Positions 26,204-35,093 of a stretch of 64,000 bases of DNA are shown piece after piece; the first letter of the stretch is position 1, and each line of letters starts with the position of its first letter. The notes under the pieces were generated by a model. It searched no databases, was not told the DNA's origin, and worked only from the letters and a program-made list of their open reading frames with translations. Position numbers and translations under genes: made by a program. The DNA is taken from positions 248,001 through 312,000 of the forward strand of contig JBDXHU010000005.1 in the NCBI GenBank assembly GCA_039989475.1, written 5' to 3'. The DNA is from JBDXHU01 sp039989475 (GTDB taxonomy: Bacteria > Pseudomonadota > Gammaproteobacteria > Pseudomonadales > Halieaceae).

Positions 26204-26986
26204 CTATTTCTCGAAGCTGAGTACGGTTTTCCACCACAGGCCCGGTAGCAAGATCTTCCATAGCATCAGCAACCGAGCCTCACGGGGATAGATGACCGCC
26301 TTGTTTTTTGCCACGCCTTTATCGATTGCGTCGACGATTTTCTCTGGGTCCGACAGGCGACCGCTTTTGCGCGCCTCGCTGATGCTTCCGGGTGTGTCTG
26401 TGTTCAAGGCCTGCTCCATCAGGGGAGTATTGACCGCGGGCGGGCACACCAGGTGCAGCTTGACCCCGGAATCACGAATTTCCTTTTGCAGGCACTCGAC
26501 GTAGGTATTCACGGCGGACTTGGTCGCGCAGTAAGCGCCCATCTTGGGTACCAGGGCAAAGCCGGCGATAGAGCCAAACAGGATCATACGTCCGCTGCCC
26601 CGCTCCAGCATCTCAGGCAGCAAAGCCTTGATCATGTACACCGTGCCAAAGAAATTTACCTGGAACAGAAACTCCACCTTTTCCACGCTGTGATCGGCCA
26701 GGGCATGGGCAGGCATCAAGGCGGCGGCGTGAACGAGGTGATCGATCGGGCCGAGTGCGGCTTTGATTGCGGCCAGCTGGTTTTCAATGTCGCCACGGTC
26801 GGCAATGTCACAGCGAAAGCAGTGAATATTGGCATGGTCTTGCGCTATTTCCGCCAGGCCCTCTTCATTCAGGTCCATGGCGGCGACGGTCGCGCCGCGC
26901 TCGGCCAGGCGGCGGGCGCAGATGCGGCCCATACCGCTGGCAGCACCTGTAACCAGTGCAATTTTTCCTGTCATTGATTCAGCCAT
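26204..26986 (-). CDS. Short-chain dehydrogenase/reductase
   Basis: 260-residue cytoplasmic oxidoreductase of the SDR superfamily. The nucleotide-binding TGAASGMG is near residues 14-21, and Asp-38 in AMDLNEEG suggests NAD(H) preference. The catalytic Ser is in ILFGSIAGF and the Tyr-x3-Lys in YCATKSA (about 153-157). Substrate unknown. The start ATG has GGGAG upstream. It probably forms a unit with the exporter gene 40 bases downstream. Confidence 0.9.
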   Translation of the reverse strand: MAESMTGKIALVTGAASGMGRICARRLAERGATVAAMDLNEEGLAEIAQDHANIHCFRCDIADRGDIENQLAAIKAALGPIDHLVHAAALMPAHALADHSVEKVEFLFQVNFFGTVYMIKALLPEMLERGSGRMILFGSIAGFALVPKMGAYCATKSAVNTYVECLQKEIRDSGVKLHLVCPPAVNTPLMEQALNTDTPGSISEARKSGRLSDPEKIVDAIDKGVAKNKAVIYPREARLLMLWKILLPGLWWKTVLSFEK

Positions 26987-27109
26987 AATCCGCTCCCTGG
27001 GTAGCCGCTGCCGTCGAGGGCCCAGGCTTGAGGTAAATGAGTGTGCTACTGACTATTAGTCTATAGCGGAAGGCATGATAGCGGTGCCCCGCGGGCCATA
27101 CAAGGCTGT

Positions 27110-27589
27110 TCAGGCTTGTTCAATATGATCCAGGGGTAGCTCGGTCTTGCGTACCACGGGCCGCAGCACAAAGCTGGACTGTACGCCGGTCACGCCTTCG
27201 ATACGGGTGAGCTTGCCCAGCAGGAAGGCCTCGTAGTATTCCATATCCGGTACCACGGCCTTGACCAGGTAATCGGCGGAGTTACCGGTTACCACCGAAC
27301 ACTCCATGACCTCGGCAAAGGCAGCCACCTGGTTCTCGAAATTGGTAAAGCGCTCCGGTGTGTGCCGGTCCATGGTGATGGTGATGAAGGCGGTCAGCTT
27401 CAGCCCCAGTTGTGATTGGTTGAGCAGGGTGACATGGCGATCAATGAGGCCGGACTCTTCCAGTCGCTTGACGCGCCGAGAGCAGGGGGTAGGTGACAGG
27501 CCAACCGCCTCCGCCAGCTCCAGGTTGCTGATGCGGCCGTTGACCTGCATCTGCTCCAGGATGCGGCGGTCTGTTCGATCAAGCTTCAT
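27110..27589 (-). CDS. Lrp/AsnC family transcriptional regulator
   Basis: 159 residues: an N-terminal winged helix-turn-helix (about 5-60, starting LDRTDRRILEQMQVNGRISNLELAEAVGLSPTPCSRRVKRLE) and a C-terminal RAM ligand-binding domain (about 65-150). Such proteins form octamers and sense amino acids. Its first 11 bases overlap the end of the alanine/sodium symporter gene, so it likely regulates that transporter in response to an amino acid; this is inference from context. Confidence 0.94.
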   Translation of the reverse strand: MKLDRTDRRILEQMQVNGRISNLELAEAVGLSPTPCSRRVKRLEESGLIDRHVTLLNQSQLGLKLTAFITITMDRHTPERFTNFENQVAAFAEVMECSVVTGNSADYLVKAVVPDMEYYEAFLLGKLTRIEGVTGVQSSFVLRPVVRKTELPLDHIEQA

Positions 27590-28988
27590 CAGCTACTGCC
27601 TCCGGCTGGATGATGGGTCCGCCGAACCACTGCCTGGTCGGTTGCAAGGGTTTGGCGAAATAGCGTCGTGCCTCCACCATGACCCGCCCCGACAACAACA
27701 GGGTCGCGATCATGGTCGGTATCGCCATCAAGCCATAGGCGCCGACAATCAGGTTAAAGACCACGTCAATACTGACTGTCGCACCGAAAAATATGGTGGC
27801 GAGGAAGAAATAGCGGAACCAGTGCTGGTACTGCGCACCGAACAGGAAGCCGAAGCACTTGGTGCCGTAGTACCAGCCGGCGAACATGGTGGTGAGGCTG
27901 AGTATTAGCACGACCACCGTCAGTAATGGGGTGGCGACCGCACCCATTTCCCCGCGCAGGGCGGTCAGGGTCATGGCAATACCGTTTAATTCACCGGGCG
28001 CCTGCCACAGACCTGACGCCAGGATCACGATCGCGGTGCAGGTACACACGACCATGGTGTCGATCACCGGCCCCAGCATCGCCACCAGTCCTTCCCGAAT
28101 AGGCTCATTGGTACGGGCCGCGCCATGGGCCATGACTTCCGTACCGATCCCGGCCTCATTGGAAAAGGCACCGCGGCTAATGCCTATCAGTATCACCCCC
28201 ATCATGCCGCCACCAAAGGCCTGTGGTGCGAAGGCCTCACGGAATATCAGGGCGAATATTTCCGGGATTTGTGCGGCGTGTTGGAACAGGACAAAGACAG
28301 TCATACCCAGGTAGGTCAGGGCCATTGCAGGCAGCAGTGCGACTGACACATGGGCCACCCGTTGCAGGCCGCCGAATACTACCAGGGCGACCACGCCAGC
28401 AATTGCACAGCCGACCGCCAGGTTGAATTGCAGTGGATCAAAGCCACTGCCGAAGCTGTCGCGTATCAGTGCCGTCAGCTGATTGGCCTGGAACATCGGC
28501 AGAACGCCGATAAGCCCCGCCGCCGAGAACAGGATCGCCAGTGGATAGAACTTGCGAGGTAATGCCTCGCGGATTATGTACTGGGGGCCGCCCTGTAACT
28601 GGCCCAGGCTGTCGCGGCCGCGGTACATGATGCCGAGTGAGCAGGTAAAAAACTTGGTGGCGATTCCGACCAGGGCGCTGACCCACATCCAGAACACAGC
28701 ACCCGGGCCGCCGGCCACTATCGCCAGCGCCACACCGGCGATATTGCCCAACCCCAGGGTGCCCGAGAGTGCCGCGGCCAGCGCCTGGGCGTGAGTTAGC
28801 TCTCCGGGCTCATTGGGTGTGTCGTAGCGGCCAACCATGATGCCAAGCGCATGGATCAGGTGGCGATAGGGCAGGAAGCGGGAGTAGATCGCAAAAAACA
28901 CCCCGCCACCCACCAGCAATACCAGCAGCGGCGTTCCCCACACCAGATTGGCGAAGGCGGCTGATAGCCTTTCAAGTTCTGCAAGCAT
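27579..28988 (-). CDS. Alanine/glycine:cation symporter (AGCS family), copy 1
   Basis: 469-residue inner-membrane transporter with about 11 helices, coupling alanine or glycine uptake to Na+. Family segments include GTLGLGNIAGVALAIVAGGPGAVFWMW, GGPQYIIREALP, and SNEAGIGTEVMAHGAA. It sits between the deacetylase-like gene (29 bases upstream) and the Lrp regulator (11-base overlap) on one strand, suggesting a single transcript. A second AGCS gene lies at 61792-63249. Confidence 0.93.
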   Translation of the reverse strand: MLAELERLSAAFANLVWGTPLLVLLVGGGVFFAIYSRFLPYRHLIHALGIMVGRYDTPNEPGELTHAQALAAALSGTLGLGNIAGVALAIVAGGPGAVFWMWVSALVGIATKFFTCSLGIMYRGRDSLGQLQGGPQYIIREALPRKFYPLAILFSAAGLIGVLPMFQANQLTALIRDSFGSGFDPLQFNLAVGCAIAGVVALVVFGGLQRVAHVSVALLPAMALTYLGMTVFVLFQHAAQIPEIFALIFREAFAPQAFGGGMMGVILIGISRGAFSNEAGIGTEVMAHGAARTNEPIREGLVAMLGPVIDTMVVCTCTAIVILASGLWQAPGELNGIAMTLTALRGEMGAVATPLLTVVVLILSLTTMFAGWYYGTKCFGFLFGAQYQHWFRYFFLATIFFGATVSIDVVFNLIVGAYGLMAIPTMIATLLLSGRVMVEARRYFAKPLQPTRQWFGGPIIQPEAVADEA

Positions 28989-29017
28989 CTACTGTTGTCC
29001 TGTTGCGCAAATTTGCA

Positions 29018-29935
29018 TTAATGAGTCAGTGCTCGCAGATGCTCTATGCTGCCGCGCGCCAGCGCATCGAGGTGGTAACCCCCCTCCAGCGCGGACACCA
29101 GGCGGCCGTCGCAATACCTGGCAGCGGCGTCCACCAGCAATTCGCTGACCCAGCGGTAATCGGCGTCCTCTAGCACCAGGCCACCCAATGGATCTTCGCG
29201 ATGGGCGTCAAAGCCGGCGGACACCAGGATCAGGTCGGGCTGGTGCGCGGCCAGTGCCGGCAACCAGTCACGCTCAATCGCCTGGCGAAAGCCGTCACTG
29301 GCAGTACCTTCCGCCAGTGGCGTCAGTACAATATTGGGGGCGTCTACCTGGTCAAAACGACCCGGATAAAAAGGGTATTGGAAGCTGGAACACACCATGA
29401 CCTCAGGTCGCTGCAGGAAAATCTCCACCGTGCCGTTGCCGTGGTGTACGTCAAAATCAAGGATAGCCACCCGCTCCGCGCCCAGGGCCAGGGCTCGCTC
29501 GGCCGCCAGCGCAATATTGTTGAAGATGCAAAAGCCCATTGGCAGTGCCGATTCAGCGTGGTGCCCGGGCGGGCGTACAGCGCAAAAGGCATTCTTCGCC
29601 GAGCCTTGCCAGACGGCCTCCACTGACTGGATCAGCGCCCCGGCGGCGAGCCGGGCTGCCCGCAGGCTGTGTTGGTTAATCGAGGTATCGGCGTCGACCC
29701 TGGCGATGCCCTCGCCGGGTTTTAGCTCGGCCAGCATATCCAGGTAATGCTGTGGATGAATACCCTCGAACAGCTGCAGCGCAATTTCCTGGGCCTGCAC
29801 GGTTTGCAAATTACCTGACCAGTCCGAGGCGGCGACGGCCCGTTGAATACTTTGCAGGCGCGCGGGACTTTCCGGATGCTGGGGCAGCATCACATGTTTC
29901 TCGCAATCCGGGTGACTGACAAAAAGGGTGTGCAT
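29018..29935 (-). CDS. Histone deacetylase family zinc hydrolase
   Basis: 305 residues. Bacterial members deacetylate small molecules (acetylpolyamines, acetoin-related) or proteins. Active-site elements are present: the His pair in RPPGHHAE (125-126) and the zinc ligands in LDFDVHHGNGT (Asp162, His164), with a third Asp in SAGFDAHREDP. No signal peptide. It heads a minus-strand set with an AGCS symporter and an Lrp regulator and diverges from the PLP dehydratase gene. The true substrate cannot be assigned. Confidence 0.92.
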   Translation of the reverse strand: MHTLFVSHPDCEKHVMLPQHPESPARLQSIQRAVAASDWSGNLQTVQAQEIALQLFEGIHPQHYLDMLAELKPGEGIARVDADTSINQHSLRAARLAAGALIQSVEAVWQGSAKNAFCAVRPPGHHAESALPMGFCIFNNIALAAERALALGAERVAILDFDVHHGNGTVEIFLQRPEVMVCSSFQYPFYPGRFDQVDAPNIVLTPLAEGTASDGFRQAIERDWLPALAAHQPDLILVSAGFDAHREDPLGGLVLEDADYRWVSELLVDAAARYCDGRLVSALEGGYHLDALARGSIEHLRALTH

Positions 29936-29970
29936 GTTGGTATATTACCCCCTTAGTGAAGAGCTTGTCT

Positions 29971-29985
29971 CAGCCGTACCGGCTG
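29971..29985. promoter_or_regulatory. Perfect palindrome in the deacetylase/dehydratase divergent region
   Basis: CAGCCG-TAC-CGGCTG, two 6-base arms around 3 bases, lies in the 75-bp gap between divergent genes. It could be an operator for either gene or an RNA hairpin; no T-run follows. Chance occurrence in GC-rich DNA is possible. Confidence 0.35.
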
Positions 29986-30010
29986 CAACAGAAGTGAGTG
30001 GACCAATATC

Positions 30011-30976
30011 ATGTCGGATAATCCAGTGCGGCCTGCCACGGTTGATGTCGATGATATTCGACGCGCGCATGAGCGCATCGCTGCCCACATACACCGGACC
30101 CCGGTGATCAGCAGCCGGCTGCTGGCTGCCCATTGCGGCAGTCAGGTGGTCTTTAAATGTGAAAACCTGCAGAAGGCGGGTGCCTTCAAGGCCCGCGGCG
30201 CACTGAACGCGGTACTGGGGCTGACAGCCCAGGACAGTGAGCACGGTGTTGCCACGCACTCCTCGGGTAATCACGGCGCCGCCCTGGCCATGGCTGCCGG
30301 GGTGCGCGGCTTGCCGGCGCACATCGTCATGCCGTCCAATGCCCCGGCTGTTAAAAAAGCTGCAGTGCGCGGATACGGTGGTGAGGTGATTGAGTGTGAG
30401 CCCACATTGGCCGCGCGCGAAGAGGCCCTGCAGCTATTGGTCGCACAGCACCACTGCCACGTGGTGCACCCCTATGATGATGCACGCATTATTGCGGGCC
30501 AGGGCACGGTTGGGCTGGAATTGCTGGAACAGCTCGATGAACTGGATGTGGTTGTCGTGCCAGTGGGTGGTGGCGGCCTGTTGGCGGGAGTGGCGACCGC
30601 AATCAAGGCGCTGCGTCCGGAGGTGGAAGTGGTTGCGGCCGAACCGGCGGGTGCCGACGATGCTTTTCGATCATTTGGGCTGGGTTACCTGGTGCCCCAG
30701 GAAAACCCGCAGACTATTGCAGATGGCTTGTTAACCAGTCTCGGTGAACTCAACTATGCGATAATTCGGGAGCGGGTCGATACCATTGTCACCGTCGAGG
30801 ACGAAACCATTATTGAAGCCATGCAATTGCAGTGGACCCGCCTGAAAACGGTGGTAGAACCGTCCGGCGCAGTGCCCTTTGCCGCCTTGCTCGAGCACCC
30901 GGAGCGCTTTCGTGGTCGCCGGGTCGCCTGTGTCATCAGTGGCGGCAACGTCGATCTTGCCAACTTGCCCTGGTGA
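30011..30976 (+). CDS. Threonine/serine dehydratase-like PLP enzyme
   Basis: 321 residues, fold type II PLP enzyme related to catabolic threonine dehydratase and serine racemase. The PLP Lys sits in GAFKARGALNAV (about 59-70), the substrate loop is SSGNHGAALA, and the phosphate loop is PVGGGGLLAG. There is no C-terminal ACT regulatory domain, so it is the short, probably catabolic form. Racemase versus dehydratase activity cannot be told apart here. The VOC gene follows with no gap. Confidence 0.9.
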   Translation: MSDNPVRPATVDVDDIRRAHERIAAHIHRTPVISSRLLAAHCGSQVVFKCENLQKAGAFKARGALNAVLGLTAQDSEHGVATHSSGNHGAALAMAAGVRGLPAHIVMPSNAPAVKKAAVRGYGGEVIECEPTLAAREEALQLLVAQHHCHVVHPYDDARIIAGQGTVGLELLEQLDELDVVVVPVGGGGLLAGVATAIKALRPEVEVVAAEPAGADDAFRSFGLGYLVPQENPQTIADGLLTSLGELNYAIIRERVDTIVTVEDETIIEAMQLQWTRLKTVVEPSGAVPFAALLEHPERFRGRRVACVISGGNVDLANLPW

Positions 30977-31420
30977 ATGATGATGGATAACTTCCCCCGT
31001 TTTCACCTCGCCCTGCCGGTTACCGATCTGCAGGCGGCAGCTCAATTCTATGGCGGCGTACTGGAATGTCCCCGCGGTCGCAGTTCGGAGCGCTGGATCG
31101 ACTTCGACTTCTGGGGCCATCAGCTGGTGATACACCAGGTGGCGGAAATGGCGGATGTTGCGACCAACCCGGTCGATGATGAAGCGGTGCCCGCCAGTCA
31201 CTTTGGACCTATATTGCCCTGGGAGGAGTTCGAGCCACTGGTGCAGCGGCTGCGCGCCGGGGGCGTGGAGTTTGTGATTGAACCGACCCGTCGCTTTGCC
31301 GATCGGCGCGGCGAGCAGATGACGCTATTCGTCAAGGATCCCTGTGGCAACCATCTCGAGTTCAAGAGTTTTCGCAATATCGAAATGCTCTTCGCCAGCG
31401 ATGGCCTGGATTACCCCTGA
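30977..31420 (+). CDS. VOC (glyoxalase/dioxygenase-fold) family protein
   Basis: 147 residues with the paired beta-alpha-beta-beta-beta layout. Likely metal ligands are His in FHLALPVTDL (residue 9), His in SHFGPILPWEEFE, and Glu in GNHLEFKSFRN. The spacing resembles extradiol-dioxygenase-like VOC proteins more than glyoxalase I. No substrate known. It starts directly after the dehydratase stop (three ATG codons in succession; the first is taken), so the two are co-transcribed. Confidence 0.88.
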   Translation: MMMDNFPRFHLALPVTDLQAAAQFYGGVLECPRGRSSERWIDFDFWGHQLVIHQVAEMADVATNPVDDEAVPASHFGPILPWEEFEPLVQRLRAGGVEFVIEPTRRFADRRGEQMTLFVKDPCGNHLEFKSFRNIEMLFASDGLDYP

Positions 31421-31459
31421 GGGGCATAATAGACGTCTTAAACAAGGCAGGACCTGGTT

Positions 31460-31843
31460 ATGGAATGGATAGTACTGGTGACCCTGTTGGTGGCGGTGGA
31501 ATATTTTTACCTGTCGATCATGGTGGGCAAGTCCCGCGGTGAAACCGGTATCAAGGCCCCCAGCATTATTGGTAACGACAAGTTTGAACGGGTGTTCAGG
31601 GTGCAGCAAAATACCCTGGAGCAACTGGTGATATTTTTCCCGGCCCTGTGGATTTTTGGTTATTACGTCTCCGCCACTATTGGCGCTGGTCTCGGCGTTC
31701 TGTTTCTGATTGGTCGTATTATTTATGCCCGCGGTTATGTAAAGGATCCCGACAAGCGTGCCCCCGGCTTCATCATCGGCAGCCTGTCCCTGCTGGCACT
31801 GATTATTGGCGGCCTGGTCGGCGTCACATTGCGCTTGCTGTAA
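31460..31843 (+). CDS. MAPEG family membrane protein
   Basis: 127 residues with four membrane helices (about 1-17, 52-70, 72-90 and 105-125), matching membrane-associated eicosanoid/glutathione metabolism proteins. The conserved FERVFRVQQNTLEQL segment with the Glu-x2-Asn-x3-Glu-like pattern follows helix 1. Bacterial members bind glutathione, but activity is mostly unknown. A CATAAT-like -10 precedes it in the 39-bp gap after the VOC gene. Confidence 0.9.
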   Translation: MEWIVLVTLLVAVEYFYLSIMVGKSRGETGIKAPSIIGNDKFERVFRVQQNTLEQLVIFFPALWIFGYYVSATIGAGLGVLFLIGRIIYARGYVKDPDKRAPGFIIGSLSLLALIIGGLVGVTLRLL

Positions 31844-31910
31844 ACGAAAAGACTCCCGGCGTTGATCCTGCGCCGCGCCAGGCCCGTATCAAGGGCCAGG
31901 AGAATTGGCA

Positions 31911-32750
31911 GTGAAGAAATTTCGTACAAGTGCGCTGCTGTTGAGTCTGGGCCTGCTCAGTGCTTGCAGCAACAGCTTTGTCTATAACCAGCTGGATTGG
32001 TTAATCCCCTGGTATGTGGACGACTACGTCGACCTGAGCCGGGATCAACGGCGCGACCTCAAGAGCCAGTTGCAGCCGCTGCTGCGCTGGCACCGTGAGG
32101 AGGAGCTGGCCAGCTATGTCCGTATTATCGATGGTATCGAGGCCGATTTGCGCGAGCCGCTTAACGGCCTCGAGGTCGAGGCCTGGGCCAACGCCACCTG
32201 GCAGGCCTGGGAGCGTATCGAGGCGCGCATGCTGCCGCTGGCATTTGAGCTTGGCGAGGACCTGAGCGATGCCCAGATGGATGAATTTGTGGCACTGATG
32301 CACAAGCGCCAGCTGGAGTTGGAAGAGGAATACCTGGGTCGCAGTGATGAGGAGTATCTCGCCGATACCCTGGAGGATTTCAGCGACAGCCTCGACGAAT
32401 TCCTGGGTCGGCTGACCGAGCAACAAATCGCACTGCTGGAAACCGCCTCGGCAGCCTTGCTGCGTTTTGATAATGCCTGGCTGGAGGAGCGACGCCTGTG
32501 GATTGAGCGACTGGCCCTTATGCTGCAACGCCAACCCGGCTGGCAGCAGGAAGTGATGCAGGCTCTCGAGACCCGTGACGCCAATCGCGGAGAGGCCTAC
32601 CGTTCAGCCTATGCTCACAACCAGATCATCATCAACGACGCGATCGCGGCAGTGCTCAATCTGCGCACGGAGAAGCAGTCGCGGCGACTGCAGGGGCAAT
32701 TGGACGATTTACGGGCTGATTTAGAGAAGCTGATCGCCCAGGCGGATTAG
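31911..32750 (+). CDS. DUF6279-type lipoprotein
   Basis: 279 residues. The N-terminus is a lipoprotein signal with lipobox LLSAC (Cys about residue 19), so the mature protein is probably anchored in the outer membrane. The rest is all-helical, rich in Glu, Leu, Arg and Trp, and starts with FVYNQLDWLIPWYVDDYVDL, typical of this family of unknown role. AGGAGA lies seven bases before the GTG start; a TTG two codons earlier would leave only one base of spacing. It is convergent with the RDD gene, overlapping by four bases. Confidence 0.87.
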   Translation: MKKFRTSALLLSLGLLSACSNSFVYNQLDWLIPWYVDDYVDLSRDQRRDLKSQLQPLLRWHREEELASYVRIIDGIEADLREPLNGLEVEAWANATWQAWERIEARMLPLAFELGEDLSDAQMDEFVALMHKRQLELEEEYLGRSDEEYLADTLEDFSDSLDEFLGRLTEQQIALLETASAALLRFDNAWLEERRLWIERLALMLQRQPGWQQEVMQALETRDANRGEAYRSAYAHNQIIINDAIAAVLNLRTEKQSRRLQGQLDDLRADLEKLIAQAD

Positions 32751-33181
32751 CCGGCCTGGTCGTAAATGACCACGGTGCCGGCCATTTTGTCGTGAAACCC
32801 CTGCTTGCGCGGGTCCCAGCCTACCCACAGGAAACCTAGGCAAAATGCCAGCAGGGACACGTAATAGCCAAGATAGCGCACCACCCACTGCCAGCGGGCC
32901 GGTTTGCCGAGAGTCTCGGCATCGACGATTTTTGCTTTTAAGATCATCTTGCCCGGGGTCGCCGAGCGGTATATCCAGAACAGAATAACTACGATCAGCG
33001 GCAGCACATATTGCAGCAGGGCATCCACCGGCCCCTGCACCAATTGACCGCTGATCTCGAAGTAGGCGTCGCCGTAAACGGCGTAGGCCACCGGGTAGAT
33101 CACCAGGCCCAGCAACACGGTGTCGATCAGCGAGGCCAGCACTCGCGCCCAGAAGCCGACATAGCGCGGTTCAGCATTCAT
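32747..33181 (-). CDS. RDD family membrane protein
   Basis: 144 residues with three membrane helices and the family's Arg-Asp-Asp-type start (RVLASLIDTVLLGLV, near residues 13-27), then FWIYRSATPGKMILKAKIVD and GFHDKMAGTVVI. Function of RDD proteins is poorly known; some affect ion or osmotic tolerance. Its ATG overlaps the ilvD stop by four bases (ATGA), so it is translated from the ilvD transcript. Confidence 0.9.
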   Translation of the reverse strand: MNAEPRYVGFWARVLASLIDTVLLGLVIYPVAYAVYGDAYFEISGQLVQGPVDALLQYVLPLIVVILFWIYRSATPGKMILKAKIVDAETLGKPARWQWVVRYLGYYVSLLAFCLGFLWVGWDPRKQGFHDKMAGTVVIYDQAG

Positions 33182-35016
33182 TCCTGCAGTCGACTCAGGT
33201 CGCGCACGGCGCCGCGGTCGGCGCTGGTCGCCATCAGCGCATAGGCTTTGAGTGCCGCGCTGACCTTACGCGGTCGAGCGTCCACCGGCTTCCAGCCCTG
33301 CTCATCCTGTGCCGCGCGACGCTGTGCCAGCTCGGCCTCGGGCAGGTCCAGGTGGATGCTGCGCTCCGGAATATTGATCTTGATGATGTCCCCCTGCCGC
33401 ACCAGACCTATAGTCCCGCCGGCGCCGGCTTCCGGGGAAACATGTCCTATGGACAGGCCCGAGGTGCCACCTGAAAAGCGGCCGTCAGTCAGCAGTGCAC
33501 AGGCCTTGCCCAGGCCCTTGGATTTGATGTAGCTGGTGGGGTACAGCATTTCCTGCATGCCTGGCCCTCCGCGGGGACCCTCGTAGCGCACCACCACCAC
33601 GTCGCCGGCCTTTACCCGGTCTTCGAGAATGGCCTCGACTGCCGCCTCCTGGCTTTCGCAGACGTAGGCGGGACCCTCGAATACCAGGATGCTGTCATCG
33701 ACACCGGCGGTTTTGACCACGCAGCCATCCTCGGCCAGGTTGCCATAGAGCACGGCGAGCCCACCCTCGGTGGAGAAGGCGTTTTCCAGTGAGCGGATGC
33801 AGCCATTGGCGCGGTCCTGGTCGAGACTATCCCAGCGCGTGTCCTGGCTGAAGGCGGTCTGGGTCGGTATGCCGGCCGGGCCGGCACGAAAGAACTCCTG
33901 CAGGCCGGCGTCGTCATTGCGCATGATGTCCCATTGATCCAGGGCCTCGGCCAGGGAAGCGCTGTGCACGGTGGGAACATCGGTATGCAGCAGCCCCGCG
34001 CGATCCAGCTCTCCGAGAATACCCATTATGCCGCCGGCCCGGTGTACATCTTCCATATGATACTCGGGGGTGCTGGGCGCTACCTTGCACAGCTGCGGCA
34101 CCTTGCGTGACAGCCGGTCGATATCGGCCAGCGTGAACTTGAGTTCGGCTTCCTCGGCCGCGGCCAACAGGTGCAGAATCGTATTGGTGGAGCCGCCCAT
34201 GGCGATATCCAGGACCATCGCGTTTTCAAATGCCTTGAAGGAGCCGATATTGCGCGGCAGTGTGGATTCGTCGTCCTGCTCGTAATAGCGCTTGGCCAGG
34301 TCCACGATACGACGACCGGCACCCAGGAACAGGCGCTCGCGATCGGCGTGGGTGGCCAGGGTAGAACCGTTGCCGGGCTGGGACAGGCCCAGTGCTTCGG
34401 TCAGGCAGTTCATGGAATTGGCGGTGAACATGCCGGAGCAGGAGCCGCAGGTCGGGCAGGCCGAGCGCTCATACTCCGCGACCTGTTCATCACTGGCACT
34501 GTCATCGACGGCGATTACCATGGCGTCGACCAGGTCGAGCTTGCGGTCCGCCAGTTTGGTTTTGCCGGCCTCCATGGGGCCGCCGGATACAAAGATAGTC
34601 GGTATGTTGAGGCGCATGGCGGCATTCAGCATCCCGGGGGTGATCTTGTCGCAGTTGGAAATACACACCAGGGCATCGGCACAATGGGCGTTGACCATGT
34701 ATTCCACCGAATCGGAAATAATGTCACGGGAGGGCAGGCTGTAGAGCATGCCGTCATGACCCATGGCGATGCCGTCATCCACGGCAATGGTGTTAAATTC
34801 CTTGGCAACGCCGCCCGCCGCTTCAATCTCCCTGGCCACCAACTGGCCGAGGTCCTTCAGGTGTACGTGCCCCGGCACGAACTGGGTGAAGGAGTTGGCG
34901 ATGGCGATTATCGGCTTCTGAAAATCCTCGTCCTGCATCCCGGTGGCGCGCCATAAGGCCCGCGCGCCAGCCATATTGCGTCCATGGGTGGATGTTCGGG
35001 AGCGGTATTGGGGCAT
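33178..35016 (-). CDS. ilvD: Dihydroxyacid dehydratase
   Basis: Fe-S dehydratase of valine, leucine and isoleucine synthesis. 612 residues, full length. Cluster and Mg ligands are in ISNCDKITPGML (about 119-130) and ACPTCGSCSGMFTANSM (about 191-207). Other signatures are GHDGMLYSLPSR and the C-terminal GRFSGGTSGLSIGHVSPEA. None of the other ilv genes is next to it. No leader peptide or attenuator was seen in the 77 bases upstream. Confidence 0.98.
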   Translation of the reverse strand: MPQYRSRTSTHGRNMAGARALWRATGMQDEDFQKPIIAIANSFTQFVPGHVHLKDLGQLVAREIEAAGGVAKEFNTIAVDDGIAMGHDGMLYSLPSRDIISDSVEYMVNAHCADALVCISNCDKITPGMLNAAMRLNIPTIFVSGGPMEAGKTKLADRKLDLVDAMVIAVDDSASDEQVAEYERSACPTCGSCSGMFTANSMNCLTEALGLSQPGNGSTLATHADRERLFLGAGRRIVDLAKRYYEQDDESTLPRNIGSFKAFENAMVLDIAMGGSTNTILHLLAAAEEAELKFTLADIDRLSRKVPQLCKVAPSTPEYHMEDVHRAGGIMGILGELDRAGLLHTDVPTVHSASLAEALDQWDIMRNDDAGLQEFFRAGPAGIPTQTAFSQDTRWDSLDQDRANGCIRSLENAFSTEGGLAVLYGNLAEDGCVVKTAGVDDSILVFEGPAYVCESQEAAVEAILEDRVKAGDVVVVRYEGPRGGPGMQEMLYPTSYIKSKGLGKACALLTDGRFSGGTSGLSIGHVSPEAGAGGTIGLVRQGDIIKINIPERSIHLDLPEAELAQRRAAQDEQGWKPVDARPRKVSAALKAYALMATSADRGAVRDLSRLQE

Positions 35017-35093
35017 GAGCTACCTCGGTGAGCAGGGCGAAAATCGGTCGGCAAGCATAGCAGAAGGTGCCGGCCCGCGCAGCGCCCCAGCGT

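Noticed and set aside
34171..34956. Gly-rich open frame antisense to ilvD
   Set aside because: It is opposite the Fe-S core of ilvD; the Gly/Ala/Val-rich composition is a by-product of codon bias.
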